Positions 44,125 to 53,430 of a stretch of DNA of 56,645 bases are shown here, one piece after another (positions within the stretch are counted from its first letter, which is position 1; the number at the start of each line of letters is the position of its first letter). The notes beneath the pieces are model-generated. The model was not told where the DNA came from. It made no database searches and worked only from the letters and a program-made list of their open reading frames with translations. The stretch lies in the NCBI GenBank assembly GCA_004562975.1, contig SFQP01000004.1:1-56645 (forward strand), read 5' to 3'. A program made the translations under genes and the position numbers. The stretch comes from a bacterium. Lineage in GTDB: Bacteria; Bacteroidota; Bacteroidia; Bacteroidales; Bacteroidaceae.

Positions 44125-46773
44125 GTGAAAACCCTGCATTTTGAAATCCCCTATACCACACGTTGGGGAGAACATTTGGAAATCATTTATTCCATCGACG
44201 GCAGCCGGGCCGAAACGAAAGCTATGGACACAGCCGACGGGCACTGGTGGACCACCTCGCTGCAAGCCTCTGCCGGGGCGCGCCATTTGCGCCATGTATA
44301 TCGCGTTGTGGACGATGAAGGCCGCATCCTGCGCGCCGAGCTGAACCATTGGCGCGACTTCCGCTTCAACCATCGTTCCGAAGTCTTCTTTGCCGACACC
44401 TGGGCCGACGAATGCCTCCCCCATCTCTACCATCGCACGGCCTTTTCCGAAAACCTCATGTTGCCCCGTGGAGCCGACAATCTCCACCTTGAACAGCTGT
44501 CCTCCGCCTGCCTGCTGTTGCTTCACGCCCTCCCTCCCGGCCCCGGAAAAGCCTGGGGCGTGGTGGGCAGCGAACCCGGATGGGGCAGTTGGAATGCCAA
44601 GAAGGCACGCACTTTGCAGCGCACCGGCACCTATGAATACACCCTCCCCCTCACACGGTCCGATTTTGAACGCGGCGTCACCTATAAATACGTGTTGATT
44701 GATTTGCTCAATCCCGACAACACCGTTTGGGAAGACGGAGGTGACCGTTCGCTCCCGGCGCGCCCCACGCCCGGAACAGCTTCCGTCATCAGGCAGGACG
44801 AAATGCCCCGCGTCACACTCCAGCCGTGGAAGGGCACGGGCTGCGTCATCCCCGTGTTCTCCTTGCGCAGCAAAAACAGTTTCGGCATCGGCGACTTCGC
44901 CGACCTCAAGCTCTTTGTCCGTTGGGCAGCCGACACCGGACTGCAGGCCGTGCAGCTCCTGCCCGTCAACGACACCACGCGCATGGGCACATGGCACGAC
45001 TCCTATCCCTACAATTCCGTTTCCGTCTTTGCACTCCACCCCCTCTATCTCAGCCCCCTTCCGTGGAAGAACACCCAAGCCTACACGGATTGCAAGGACG
45101 AGGCGGAAAGCCTCAACGCATTGCCCGAGGTGGACTACGAAAAAGTCTTCGCGTTGAAAATGCGTTTCGCCCGCAACCTTTTCAAGGAAACCGGGGCAGC
45201 CGTGCTGAAAACCCCCGCCTACAAGGATTTCTGTGAAGAAAACGCCTATTGGCTCGTGCCCTATACCCGCTTCTGCGTCAGCCGCGACCTCTATGACACC
45301 GCCGATTTCCGCCATTGGCCCGAACAGGCTGCCGAACTCCCTCCCTCAGCACTCGATTTCTACGCCTGCCTCCAGTTCTGGCTCCACCGCCAAATGCTCG
45401 AAGCCCACGAGGCAGCACGCTCCTTGGGCGTTTTGCTGAAGGGAGACATCCCCATCGGCATCTGCAAAGACAGCGTTCCGGCGTGGCAGGACGGGCGGCT
45501 CTTCCATTTCGACGGACAAGCCGGTGCGCCGCCCGACTACTTCGCCGTCATGGGACAGAACTGGGGATTTCCCACCTACAACTGGGACGAAATGGCCAAG
45601 GACGGTTACCTCTGGTGGCGCCGCAGGCTGGCACACATGGAAAAATATTTCGATGCCTACAGGTTGGACCACGTGCTGGGCTTCTTCCGCATTTGGGAAA
45701 TCCCCTCTGACCAGGAATACGGCGTGATGGGACATTTCCGCCCCGCACTTCCTCTTTCCAAAGAAGAAATACGGAACTTCGGTTTCACGGAAGATGTCGA
45801 CAAATTCAGCCGTCCCTTCATCCCCGCCGCTGCCGGCGCAGAGTTCACCTCTCGCTTCGGCGCCGGACAAACGGAACGCTACCTGCTGCCCATGGCTGGA
45901 GGTTACACACTCCAACCCTCCTACCTCACCGGGCGGCTCATCAAGGCGAGCGTCCCCAACGGCCCATTGCAGGACTTCCTCATGCAGGCCGCCACAGAAG
46001 TATTGTTCATCCGCGACAAAGAAAACCCGGAAAAATTTCATCCTCGCATTGCCGCTGGGATCACCCACGTCTTCACCACACTGCCCCCCGACCAGCAGCA
46101 AGCCTTCAACCGCCTGCACGATGACTTCTTCTACAACCGCCACAACGATTTCTGGGCCGCAGAGGCCATGAAGAAACTGCCCGTGATAACCCAGAGTGTG
46201 GACCGTGAGAACGAAAGTCTCGCGCTCTATCCCTATCGCGGCAAAGGCATGCTTCCCTGCGCTGAAGACTTAGGCATGGTTCCCGCGACAGTCCCCCCCG
46301 TATTACGCCGTCTGGGCATCCTTACGCTCGAAATCCAGCGTATGCCCAAGACCTACGGCATACGCTATGCCCGTCTCGAAGACAACCCCTACCTCAGTGT
46401 GGCCACCATCGCCACACACGATATGCCGCCCTTGCGCAAATGGTGGACCATGAACGAGGAGCAGACACAGCAATTCTGGCACGAAGCACTCGGCCATGAG
46501 GGCAAAGCTCCTGCCGAGGCCACTCCCGAGGTGTGCGAGGAAGTCGTCAGCCGCCATATCCAGAGCCCCTCCATGCTCTGCCTCCTCTCCCTCCAGGACC
46601 TGCTGGCCATCTCCCCCGAACTGCGCAGTCGCCATCCAGAGAACGAACAGATCAACGACCCTTCCAATCCCAACCAAAACTGGAACTACCGTATGCACCT
46701 CACCCTTGAGCAACTCATCCAAGCCACCGCCTTCAACGAGAAACTCAGAGGACTGGTCAACAGGAAAGATTAG
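44125..46773 (+). CDS. malQ: 4-alpha-glucanotransferase (amylomaltase) with two N-terminal CBM20-like domains
   Basis: The product is 882 residues. The first 240 residues hold two starch-binding CBM20-like modules ('EIPYTTRWGEHLEIIYSIDG', 'PGKAWGVVGSEPGWGSWNAKKA'). The GH77 domain follows: 'SLRSKNSFGIGDFADL', 'WGFPTYNWDEMAKDGYLWWRRRL', 'YRLDHVLGFFRIWEIP', 'GMLPCAEDLGMVP' and 'VATIATHDMPPLRKWW'. It moves maltooligosaccharide segments between glucans. The start codon is GTG at 44125. It matches the CBM20-GH77 architecture of Bacteroidota and plants (DPE2). Confidence 0.94.
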   Translation: MKTLHFEIPYTTRWGEHLEIIYSIDGSRAETKAMDTADGHWWTTSLQASAGARHLRHVYRVVDDEGRILRAELNHWRDFRFNHRSEVFFADTWADECLPHLYHRTAFSENLMLPRGADNLHLEQLSSACLLLLHALPPGPGKAWGVVGSEPGWGSWNAKKARTLQRTGTYEYTLPLTRSDFERGVTYKYVLIDLLNPDNTVWEDGGDRSLPARPTPGTASVIRQDEMPRVTLQPWKGTGCVIPVFSLRSKNSFGIGDFADLKLFVRWAADTGLQAVQLLPVNDTTRMGTWHDSYPYNSVSVFALHPLYLSPLPWKNTQAYTDCKDEAESLNALPEVDYEKVFALKMRFARNLFKETGAAVLKTPAYKDFCEENAYWLVPYTRFCVSRDLYDTADFRHWPEQAAELPPSALDFYACLQFWLHRQMLEAHEAARSLGVLLKGDIPIGICKDSVPAWQDGRLFHFDGQAGAPPDYFAVMGQNWGFPTYNWDEMAKDGYLWWRRRLAHMEKYFDAYRLDHVLGFFRIWEIPSDQEYGVMGHFRPALPLSKEEIRNFGFTEDVDKFSRPFIPAAAGAEFTSRFGAGQTERYLLPMAGGYTLQPSYLTGRLIKASVPNGPLQDFLMQAATEVLFIRDKENPEKFHPRIAAGITHVFTTLPPDQQQAFNRLHDDFFYNRHNDFWAAEAMKKLPVITQSVDRENESLALYPYRGKGMLPCAEDLGMVPATVPPVLRRLGILTLEIQRMPKTYGIRYARLEDNPYLSVATIATHDMPPLRKWWTMNEEQTQQFWHEALGHEGKAPAEATPEVCEEVVSRHIQSPSMLCLLSLQDLLAISPELRSRHPENEQINDPSNPNQNWNYRMHLTLEQLIQATAFNEKLRGLVNRKD

Positions 46774-46792
46774 TCTCCCCATTTCCCTGTTT

Positions 46793-46848
46793 CAAGGGCG
46801 TAGCCGTGAAAGATGTCCTTCACCCCATCCTCCACGGTTACGCCCTTG
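46793..46848 (+). terminator. Stem-loop after malQ
   Basis: CAAGGGCGTAGCCGTG (46793-46808) pairs with CACGGTTACGCCCTTG (46833-46848) with one G-U pair. It lies 20 bp after the stop codon and just before element copy C. Confidence 0.7.
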
Positions 46849-46858
46849 ATTTCTGCCC

Positions 46859-47340
46859 TATATATACGTATTTTGGAGCCCGAAAAAAATGTTTCAAACC
46901 TTCAGGCGTTTTATTTTCCTGCTGATTATCAAGCTCTTAGCGTATGAATGTTTTGAGATTTCAATCATTCATTGGTATTCAGCTGATGTGTCAGCCATAT
47001 CGGGGATATGAAGCAAAAGGCAATGCTGTTGACACAATGAAAATCCCATCATTCATATCCGGAAGTGCTGGAAATCAGCAATAATATGAACACCATGAAG
47101 GTTTGAACCAATTTTTAAAAGGTAAAAATACGTATATATATAAGCGCGTACGAAACTGAAGGGATGGTACACGAGAGATAACTTGACAAATAGGAGAATT
47201 GTTCATAGCAACCTACCACCAACCCACCTCTCCAATCCGCTGCACCACCGCGTATCTTCCGGAAGTCGGGGACTTCGGTTGACAAGTCCTTGATTTGTTT
47301 TTACTACTCCTAGACTTGTAAAAAATAGTCCAAGACTTGT
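46859..47340 (+). repeat. Dispersed intergenic element, copy C
   Basis: Left end TATATATACGTATTTTGG, left arm TTTCAAACCTTCAGG (46892-46906), right arm ATGAAGGTTTGAACC (47095-47109) and right end AAATACGTATATATATAAGC. The phased block starts 137 bp later: ACAAGT at 47282, ATTTGT at 47293, ACTTGT at 47314 and ACTTGT at 47335 (steps 11, 21, 21). It lies between the convergent malQ and endonuclease genes and accounts for most of 46774-47444. Confidence 0.8.
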
Positions 47341-47371
47341 GCAATAAACAAGTTCTGAACACCTACTGAAC

Positions 47372-47405
47372 AAAAAAAATCTCACGAGCGGTTCGTGAGA
47401 TTTTT
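47372..47405. terminator. Bidirectional terminator before the endonuclease 3' end
   Basis: ATCTCACGA and TCGTGAGAT pair around a 5-nt loop, flanked by A8 on the left and T5 on the right, so it can stop transcripts from either strand. It lies 40 bp beyond the stop of the minus-strand endonuclease gene. Confidence 0.85.
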
Positions 47406-47444
47406 CTGTAACTGAAAGGCAGTACCAGTCCGGATGGCTGCCTA

Positions 47445-49184
47445 TTATTTGACGATAACTTTCCGGCCACCAATAACATAGCTACCCCGGGGAAGGTTCT
47501 TCAATGCATCGGCGAAGGAAGTGGCATGGCGCACCAGTCTGCCGTCCAGCGCGTACACGTCCGCACTTCCGGTGCGTTCACTTTCCAGCCGGTTGATAAG
47601 GGTCGGCGTGGCATATTGGTAAAGAGCCACCGCACTCTGTGCACTGGTGTAACAAGCAAATCGCGGAGCGGAAGGATTGTATTTGATGGCGCGCGGATCG
47701 TAGTAAACATTGGTTATCAGGGCAATGCCCTCGGCTGAAATTTGGATGGTCCATTGAGCCTGTTCCGTTGAAGCGTCCGTGGCTGTGTGGAGTTTGTTTT
47801 CACTCTTCACCAACGCCAGCCAAACCTGTTCTGCCGGGCTGAAGAAAGTCCAGTTGCCGTTCTCTTTTCCCAGCACAAAGGCATAGGGCAAATCATCACT
47901 GCCCGTTTCCGTGGTGATGCTTTCGGAAAAGTCCGTTCCCTCGAGCGAAACATAATTGCGGATGTCCTTCCCTTGGGAAGCCATGGCCGTGCCCTTTTCA
48001 GGACACACAATCAGCACTTCCGCACCGGGTGTGAGCTGACTGTAATCCGTCACCAGCACATAGGTGTGCGGTCCCGTTTCGGCTTGCCCGCCAACTGTAT
48101 AGACCGCCGTGACGGTGGAACTGGCGGCATCGTCCAGCAGTGCATAGGCACTGACGCTGACGTTTTCGGTCACGGTGAATGTGACGGGAGCCTTCTCCGT
48201 CCGTGCCGCTCCACCGTTCAGCGTGTAGCAGATGGAAGCCTCCGGAGTTTCGGTGGAGATCGTCACGATGGTGCCGGAGGCAACGCTGCCCGGAGCAGGA
48301 CTGAAAGTCGGGGCGGCCACAGTGCCGGGCTGGGGTTCCTCACCACCGCCTTCCGAATAATTGTCAGGGTAGAAGGCTTCGGAGGTGCGGCTTCCCCAAA
48401 CATATTGCTCCAAGCCCGGATAGTCGATATAAGGGTTGCGGTTCTTCTGGATTTTGTACACGGCTTCGTTGCGCGCAATCTCCTTCTCGCTGACGGGATC
48501 CTCGGCAGCCCAGCGCAGCAGCATGGTCAGAGCCCAGTCGGCATAGGCCGTATAGCTGTTGCCGGAGAGCATGGGCGAATCCCACGAAGCTATCTTGTCC
48601 TCATAGGCCGTGGCCATATAGAAATAAGTGCGGGCAAAGTCGCCCTTGTACTCATCTGCCGGCTCGAACACGGTACCGCTATAGCCGCTGACCGTGCATT
48701 TTCCCAACTTGCTGAAGCCTCCGGACGACTGGTAGGTTTCGCCCTTCGTTTCGCCGTAAGGATAGTTGCTGCGGCGGTTGTTGACATAGCCGTCGGTGGG
48801 ATAAAGGTGGAAAAGGTCGGTGTACATGGGAGTGCCTTGGCTGAACCAGCTTTTCGGGAAGGAGTGTTCCCTGTTGTAGGAGTCGCCCTCGCCGGAATAG
48901 TTATGGCCTTGTTCCGGACCGCCGGGGGTGTAGGAGGTGGTATTGGAGTACATATCCCATATTTTGCCATCGGCACGGACATCTGTTTCCTTGAAGTCCT
49001 CCCACAGCTGGTTGTAGGAACGGGCCGTATGGTCAGAGATGATTTTGTAAAGGGCCGTCTTCAACGATTTCCCTTTCGTTCCCTTGGCGGCATTATAGTA
49101 GCCGCCGGGGTTTTGTGCCTGAAGCACACTGAACGCTACCAGTGAAAGCAAGAGCAGGAAGCGTTTGCAAGGTTGGAATACCAT
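47445..49184 (-). CDS. Secreted endonuclease I family nuclease with chitobiase-like domain and type IX sorting tail
   Basis: The product is 579 residues. A signal peptide (RFLLLLSLVAFSVLQAQ) is followed by the endonuclease I domain with 'YNREHSFPKSWF' (the active-site NREH/H motif), 'DLFHLYPTDGYVNNRRSNYPYG' and 'FARTYFYMATAY'. A chitobiase/hexosaminidase C-terminal-like domain (about residues 288-365) and a further beta domain come next. The end ('VYALDGRLVRHATS...LPRGSYVIGGRKVIVK') fits a type A sorting domain for type IX secretion. It should degrade DNA outside the cell. Confidence 0.9.
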   Translation of the reverse strand: MVFQPCKRFLLLLSLVAFSVLQAQNPGGYYNAAKGTKGKSLKTALYKIISDHTARSYNQLWEDFKETDVRADGKIWDMYSNTTSYTPGGPEQGHNYSGEGDSYNREHSFPKSWFSQGTPMYTDLFHLYPTDGYVNNRRSNYPYGETKGETYQSSGGFSKLGKCTVSGYSGTVFEPADEYKGDFARTYFYMATAYEDKIASWDSPMLSGNSYTAYADWALTMLLRWAAEDPVSEKEIARNEAVYKIQKNRNPYIDYPGLEQYVWGSRTSEAFYPDNYSEGGGEEPQPGTVAAPTFSPAPGSVASGTIVTISTETPEASICYTLNGGAARTEKAPVTFTVTENVSVSAYALLDDAASSTVTAVYTVGGQAETGPHTYVLVTDYSQLTPGAEVLIVCPEKGTAMASQGKDIRNYVSLEGTDFSESITTETGSDDLPYAFVLGKENGNWTFFSPAEQVWLALVKSENKLHTATDASTEQAQWTIQISAEGIALITNVYYDPRAIKYNPSAPRFACYTSAQSAVALYQYATPTLINRLESERTGSADVYALDGRLVRHATSFADALKNLPRGSYVIGGRKVIVK

Positions 49185-49406
49185 AGAGCAGAGATTGAAA
49201 ATTGGAAGTAGTTTGCAATAAGATAATGGAATGTCGTGGAAGCATTGAAGGCAGACGCAAAGAACAGGCCGCCCGGCTTACGCCCACGGCAGGCAAAGTT
49301 CCCCTTTTTATTCAAAAGAGCCAAACGACAGCCCACTATTTGCCCCGAACAGCCCCGAAAAACCACCTTTTTATGGTCAAAGGACAAAAGCTCGCTGTTT
49401 TTTATG

Positions 49407-49414
49407 TAGTTTTG
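49407..49414 (+). promoter_or_regulatory. -7 box upstream of the TPM gene
   Basis: TAGTTTTG fits TAnnTTTG and lies 30 bp before the start at 49444. Confidence 0.45.
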
Positions 49415-49443
49415 CATCGCTAATTCACCTATCCTATCAACTC

Positions 49444-50352
49444 ATGCACAGATACGTTTTCCTTTTTTGGCTCCTGCTGTGGCTGCCATTGACTGGTTTG
49501 GCCGAAAAATGGACCCCCGAAACGCTCCCGATGGTTCACCTGAAGGATGCACGGCGTTATGTGTGCAGCCCCGACGGAGTGCTGTCGCAGGCAGCGGTGG
49601 ACTCGACGGACATACTGTTGCAGGCTTTGGAAAAAGAAAAAGGCGTGCAAACGGTAGTGGTGGTGGTGAAGCAGCTGGAAGGCGACGACCCCTACGAGTT
49701 CGGCATGGAGCTGGCGCGCAAATACGGCATCGGCTCAAAACAGCAAAACTCGGGATTGATAATCATTCTGGCCACTGAAGACCGCTCGTACCAAATCCTC
49801 ACCGGTGCGGGACTGGAAGGGACACTGCCCGATGCGGTCTGCAACCGCATTGAACGGCGCGTCATGGTGCCGCTGCTGAAGAAAGAGGAGTGGGACAAGG
49901 CGATTGTGGCTACTGTCAAAAGTCTGGACAGCTACATACGCGGCGACGAATCGCTCCATGCCGCGCTGGACGAGGATGACAGCGAAGACGAGCTGGCGGG
50001 CATATTATTGTCCATGGTATTCGGCGGCATATTCCTTTTTATTGTGGTCATGCTTGTGGCAAGCGGCCAGACCCGTTGCCCGCAATGTAAAAAAGCCCAC
50101 CTGAAGGTGGTGAAACGGCAACGCGTCAGAATGGGGAACAGCCCTCATTGGTGCATCCGCTCTACGCTCCGTTGTCCGCGCTGTGGCTACGAAAAGAACG
50201 AATACAAAGACGAGAACGACGGATTGAGCGGCGGCGTTCCGCCCATCATTTTGGGTGGCGGCCGCGGCGGCTTCAGCGGTGGCGGATCGTTTGGAGGCGG
50301 CTCTTTCGGCGGAGGCTTCTTCGGCGGAGGCGGCAGCGGCGGCAGGTTCTGA
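49444..50352 (+). CDS. TPM-domain membrane protein with Gly/Ser/Phe-rich tail
   Basis: The product is 302 residues. A signal peptide (RYVFLFWLLLWLPLTGLAEK) precedes the TPM domain ('YVCSPDGVLSQAAVDSTDILLQALEKEKGVQTVVVVVKQLEG', 'GSKQQNSGLIIILATEDRSYQILTGAGLEGTLPDAVCNRI'). A membrane helix ('ILLSMVFGGIFLFIVVMLVAS') follows, then a zinc-ribbon-like segment with CPQC and CPRC pairs, then a GGGSFGGG-type tail ending GGRF. TPM/YgcG proteins are usually encoded with LemA, as here, and are linked to membrane protein quality control; the exact role is unclear. Confidence 0.88.
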   Translation: MHRYVFLFWLLLWLPLTGLAEKWTPETLPMVHLKDARRYVCSPDGVLSQAAVDSTDILLQALEKEKGVQTVVVVVKQLEGDDPYEFGMELARKYGIGSKQQNSGLIIILATEDRSYQILTGAGLEGTLPDAVCNRIERRVMVPLLKKEEWDKAIVATVKSLDSYIRGDESLHAALDEDDSEDELAGILLSMVFGGIFLFIVVMLVASGQTRCPQCKKAHLKVVKRQRVRMGNSPHWCIRSTLRCPRCGYEKNEYKDENDGLSGGVPPIILGGGRGGFSGGGSFGGGSFGGGFFGGGGSGGRF

Positions 50353-50459
50353 CACCCGGCCTGCCGTAACCATAACCATAAACCTCAACCATAAACCTCT
50401 ACTCTCAACTTCAAACCCTCAACTTCAAACATTAATCTCAAACCCTATCCCATACAATC

Positions 50460-51050
50460 ATGTCAAAAGGAACAATTACTCTCATTGTGGTGGGCGTTGT
50501 CTTGGTGCTGCTCATTGGCGGTTCGCTCACGACCTACAACGGTCTGGTACAGAAGGACGAGGCCGTATCGACCGCCTGGAGCAACGTGCAGTCGCAGTAC
50601 CAACGCCGTGCCGACCTCATACCGAACCTCGTCAATACGGTGAAAGGCTATGCGCAGCACGAAAACGCCACTCTGGAACAGGTGGTGGCAGCCAGGGCCA
50701 AGGCCACGCAGCTCACGGTGAATGCCGATGAGCTGACACCCGAAAAGATGAAACAGCTCCAAGCAGCACAGGGCGAACTCTCTCAGGCGCTGGGACGGCT
50801 GCTCATGATCACGGAAAACTATCCCGACCTGAAAGCAAACGAAAACTTCCTCGACCTGCAGGCGCAGCTGGAAGGAACGGAAAACCGCATCAACGAGAGC
50901 CGCAGGCTGTACAACGAGAGCGTGCAGACCTACAACGTGGGCATCCGCACCTTCCCGGCCAATGTGGTGGCCGGCATGTTCGGCTTTGACAAACGCACTC
51001 CCTTCGAGGCAGAAGCCGGCGCAGAAAAAGCTCCCACGGTGGAGTTCTGA
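50460..51050 (+). CDS. LemA family membrane protein
   Basis: The product is 196 residues. One N-terminal membrane helix ('TLIVVGVVLVLLIGGSL') is followed by the LemA core ('YNGLVQKDEAVSTAWSNVQSQYQRRADLIPNLVNTVKGYAQHE', 'TENRINESRRLYNESVQTYNVGIRTFPANVVAGMFGF'). It lies 107 bp after its usual partner, the TPM gene. Biochemical role unknown. Confidence 0.94.
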   Translation: MSKGTITLIVVGVVLVLLIGGSLTTYNGLVQKDEAVSTAWSNVQSQYQRRADLIPNLVNTVKGYAQHENATLEQVVAARAKATQLTVNADELTPEKMKQLQAAQGELSQALGRLLMITENYPDLKANENFLDLQAQLEGTENRINESRRLYNESVQTYNVGIRTFPANVVAGMFGFDKRTPFEAEAGAEKAPTVEF

Positions 51051-51077
51051 ACAAACTGACAATCATAATTTTTTCCG

Positions 51078-52250
51078 ATGGACAGCAAACAACGATACAT
51101 GATGCGCGGCGTTTCCGCCATGAAGGAGGACGTTCACAACGCCATCAAGAACATAGACAAAGGCATTTTCCCGCAAGCTTTCTGCAAAATCATACCCGAC
51201 ATCCTGGGCGGCGACCCGGAATACTGCAACATCATGCACGCCGACGGTGCAGGCACGAAGTCCAGCCTGGCTTATATGTACTGGAAGGAGACGGGCGACC
51301 TGAGCGTATGGAAAGGCATTGCCCAGGACGCACTCATCATGAACACGGACGACCTCCTCTGCGTGGGCGCAGTGGACAACATCCTCGTAAGCTCCACCAT
51401 CGGGCGCAACAAGATGCTCATCCCCGGCGAGGTCATCTCGGCCATCATCAACGGCACCGACGAACTGCTGGCGCAGATGCGCGACATGGGCATCGGCATC
51501 TACGCCACCGGCGGCGAGACAGCCGACGTGGGCGACCTCGTGCGCACCATCATCGTGGACTCTACCGTCACCTGCCGCATGAAGCGCAGCGATGTCATCG
51601 ACAACGCCCGCATCAGTCCGGGCGATGTGATCGTGGGACTCTCCTCGTGCGGACAGGCAACCTACGAAACGGAATACAATGGCGGCATGGGCTCCAACGG
51701 CCTGACTTCGGCGCGCCACGACGTATTCGCCAAATACCTGGCCGAGAAATACCCAGAAAGCTATGACAAGGCAGTACCCGAGGAGCTGGTCTACAGCGGA
51801 CACTACCGCCTGACCGATGCCGTGGAAGGTGCTCCCGTCAATGCCGGCAAGCTCGTGCTCTCCCCCACCCGCACCTATGCGCCTGTGGTCAAGAAACTGC
51901 TTGACCTGATGCGTCCGCAAATCCATGGCATGGTGCATTGCACCGGCGGCGCGCAGACAAAGGTGCTCCATTTCGTGGGCGATAACTGCCGCGTCGTCAA
52001 GGACAACATGTTTCCCGTTCCGCCACTCTTCAAGGCCATTGCTGAGGAAAGCGGGACAGACTGGGCCGAGATGTACAAAGTGTTCAACATGGGCCACCGC
52101 CTGGAAGTTTACCTCGCCCCCGAAGATGCCGAGAAGGTCATCGAGGTGAGCCGCAGTTTCAACATTGACGCACAGATTGTGGGACATATTGAAGAAGGTC
52201 CCAAGTCACTGACCATCCAAAGCGAATTTGGCGAATTTCATTACGCATAG
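51078..52250 (+). CDS. purM: AIR synthase (phosphoribosylformylglycinamidine cyclo-ligase)
   Basis: The product is 390 residues, the longer Bacteroidota form. Visible blocks are 'IMHADGAGTKSSLAYMYWKETGDLSVWKGIAQDALIMNTDDLLCVGA', 'ATGGETADVGDLVRTIIVDSTV' and 'GDVIVGLSSCGQATYE', the AIR synthase ATP-binding elements. It makes AIR from FGAM and ATP in purine synthesis. prfA follows 24 bp downstream, a common Bacteroidales pair. It could in principle be a PurM-like paralogue. Confidence 0.9.
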   Translation: MDSKQRYMMRGVSAMKEDVHNAIKNIDKGIFPQAFCKIIPDILGGDPEYCNIMHADGAGTKSSLAYMYWKETGDLSVWKGIAQDALIMNTDDLLCVGAVDNILVSSTIGRNKMLIPGEVISAIINGTDELLAQMRDMGIGIYATGGETADVGDLVRTIIVDSTVTCRMKRSDVIDNARISPGDVIVGLSSCGQATYETEYNGGMGSNGLTSARHDVFAKYLAEKYPESYDKAVPEELVYSGHYRLTDAVEGAPVNAGKLVLSPTRTYAPVVKKLLDLMRPQIHGMVHCTGGAQTKVLHFVGDNCRVVKDNMFPVPPLFKAIAEESGTDWAEMYKVFNMGHRLEVYLAPEDAEKVIEVSRSFNIDAQIVGHIEEGPKSLTIQSEFGEFHYA

Positions 52251-52274
52251 CGAAGCATCATAACCCTACGACCA

Positions 52275-53387
52275 ATGGCAGAAAACAACACATTGCTGGA
52301 AAAGCTCGACGGTCTGCAAGCCCGCTTCGAGGAAGTTTCCACGCTCATCACCGACCCCTCGGTGATTGCCGACCAGCCCCGCTACGTGCGCCTCACCAAG
52401 GAGTATAAGGAATTGGAAGACCTCATGCAGGCCCGCAAACGCTACGCAGACACCCTGGCCAACCTCGAAGAAAGCAAATACATCCTGCTCCATGAAGACG
52501 ATGCCGAGATGAAGGAAATGGCCCGCGAAGAAGTGGCCGCGTGCGAGAAGCGCATTCCTGAGCTGGAAGAAAGCATCAAACTCATGCTGGTGCCGAAAGA
52601 CCCCGAGGACAGCAAGAACGCCATTCTCGAAATACGCGGCGGCACGGGTGGAGACGAAGCCGCACTCTTTGCCGGCGACCTGTTCCGGATGTACACCAAA
52701 TATTGCGAAAGGAAAGGCTGGAAGCTCGAAGTGTCGAGTGCCAGCGAGGGAGCAGCCGGCGGCTTCAAGGAAATCGTCTGCTCCGTGATGGGAGCCGACG
52801 TGTACGGCACGCTGAAATACGAAAGCGGCGTTCACCGCGTGCAGCGCGTGCCCGCCACGGAGACGCAGGGCCGCGTTCACACCTCGGCGGCCACCGTCGC
52901 CGTCCTCCCCGAGGCCGAGGCATTCGACGTGGTCATCAACGAAGGCGAAATCAAGTGGGACACCTTCCGCTCGAGCGGTGCCGGCGGACAGAACGTGAAC
53001 AAGGTGGAATCCGGCGTGCGCCTCCGCTACAACTGGAAGAACCCCCTCACCGGCGTGGTGGAGGAAATCCTCATCGAATGTACCGAAACGCGCGACCAGC
53101 CCAAGAACAAAGAGCGCGCCCTGGCCCGCCTCCGCACCTTCATCTACGACAAGGAACACCAGAAATACGTGGATGACATCGCCTCGCGCCGCAAGACACT
53201 CGTTTCCACCGGCGACCGTTCCGCCAAAATCCGCACCTACAACTATCCGCAGGGACGTATCACGGACCACCGCATCAACTACACCATCTACAACCTGCAG
53301 GCATTCATGGACGGCGAAATTCAGGATTGCATAGACCATCTCGTGGTGGCCGAAAACGCCGAGCGGCTGAAAGAAGCCGAGATGTAG
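52275..53387 (+). CDS. prfA: Peptide chain release factor 1
   Basis: The product is 370 residues. 'SSGAGGQNVNKVESGVRL' carries the GGQ motif for peptide release. The PxT-type codon-recognition element appears as 'RVPATETQGRVHTSAATVAVLPE', the RF1 form, so it reads UAA and UAG. Intact. Confidence 0.95.
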   Translation: MAENNTLLEKLDGLQARFEEVSTLITDPSVIADQPRYVRLTKEYKELEDLMQARKRYADTLANLEESKYILLHEDDAEMKEMAREEVAACEKRIPELEESIKLMLVPKDPEDSKNAILEIRGGTGGDEAALFAGDLFRMYTKYCERKGWKLEVSSASEGAAGGFKEIVCSVMGADVYGTLKYESGVHRVQRVPATETQGRVHTSAATVAVLPEAEAFDVVINEGEIKWDTFRSSGAGGQNVNKVESGVRLRYNWKNPLTGVVEEILIECTETRDQPKNKERALARLRTFIYDKEHQKYVDDIASRRKTLVSTGDRSAKIRTYNYPQGRITDHRINYTIYNLQAFMDGEIQDCIDHLVVAENAERLKEAEM

Positions 53388-53430
53388 TTCCCTCAGAAGC
53401 TTTCCCCCGTCTTGCACATCTTCAGTCCCC

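Noticed and set aside
44011..45315. 434-codon minus-strand frame opposite malQ
   Set aside because: Shadow of the CBM20-GH77 gene with no family resemblance.
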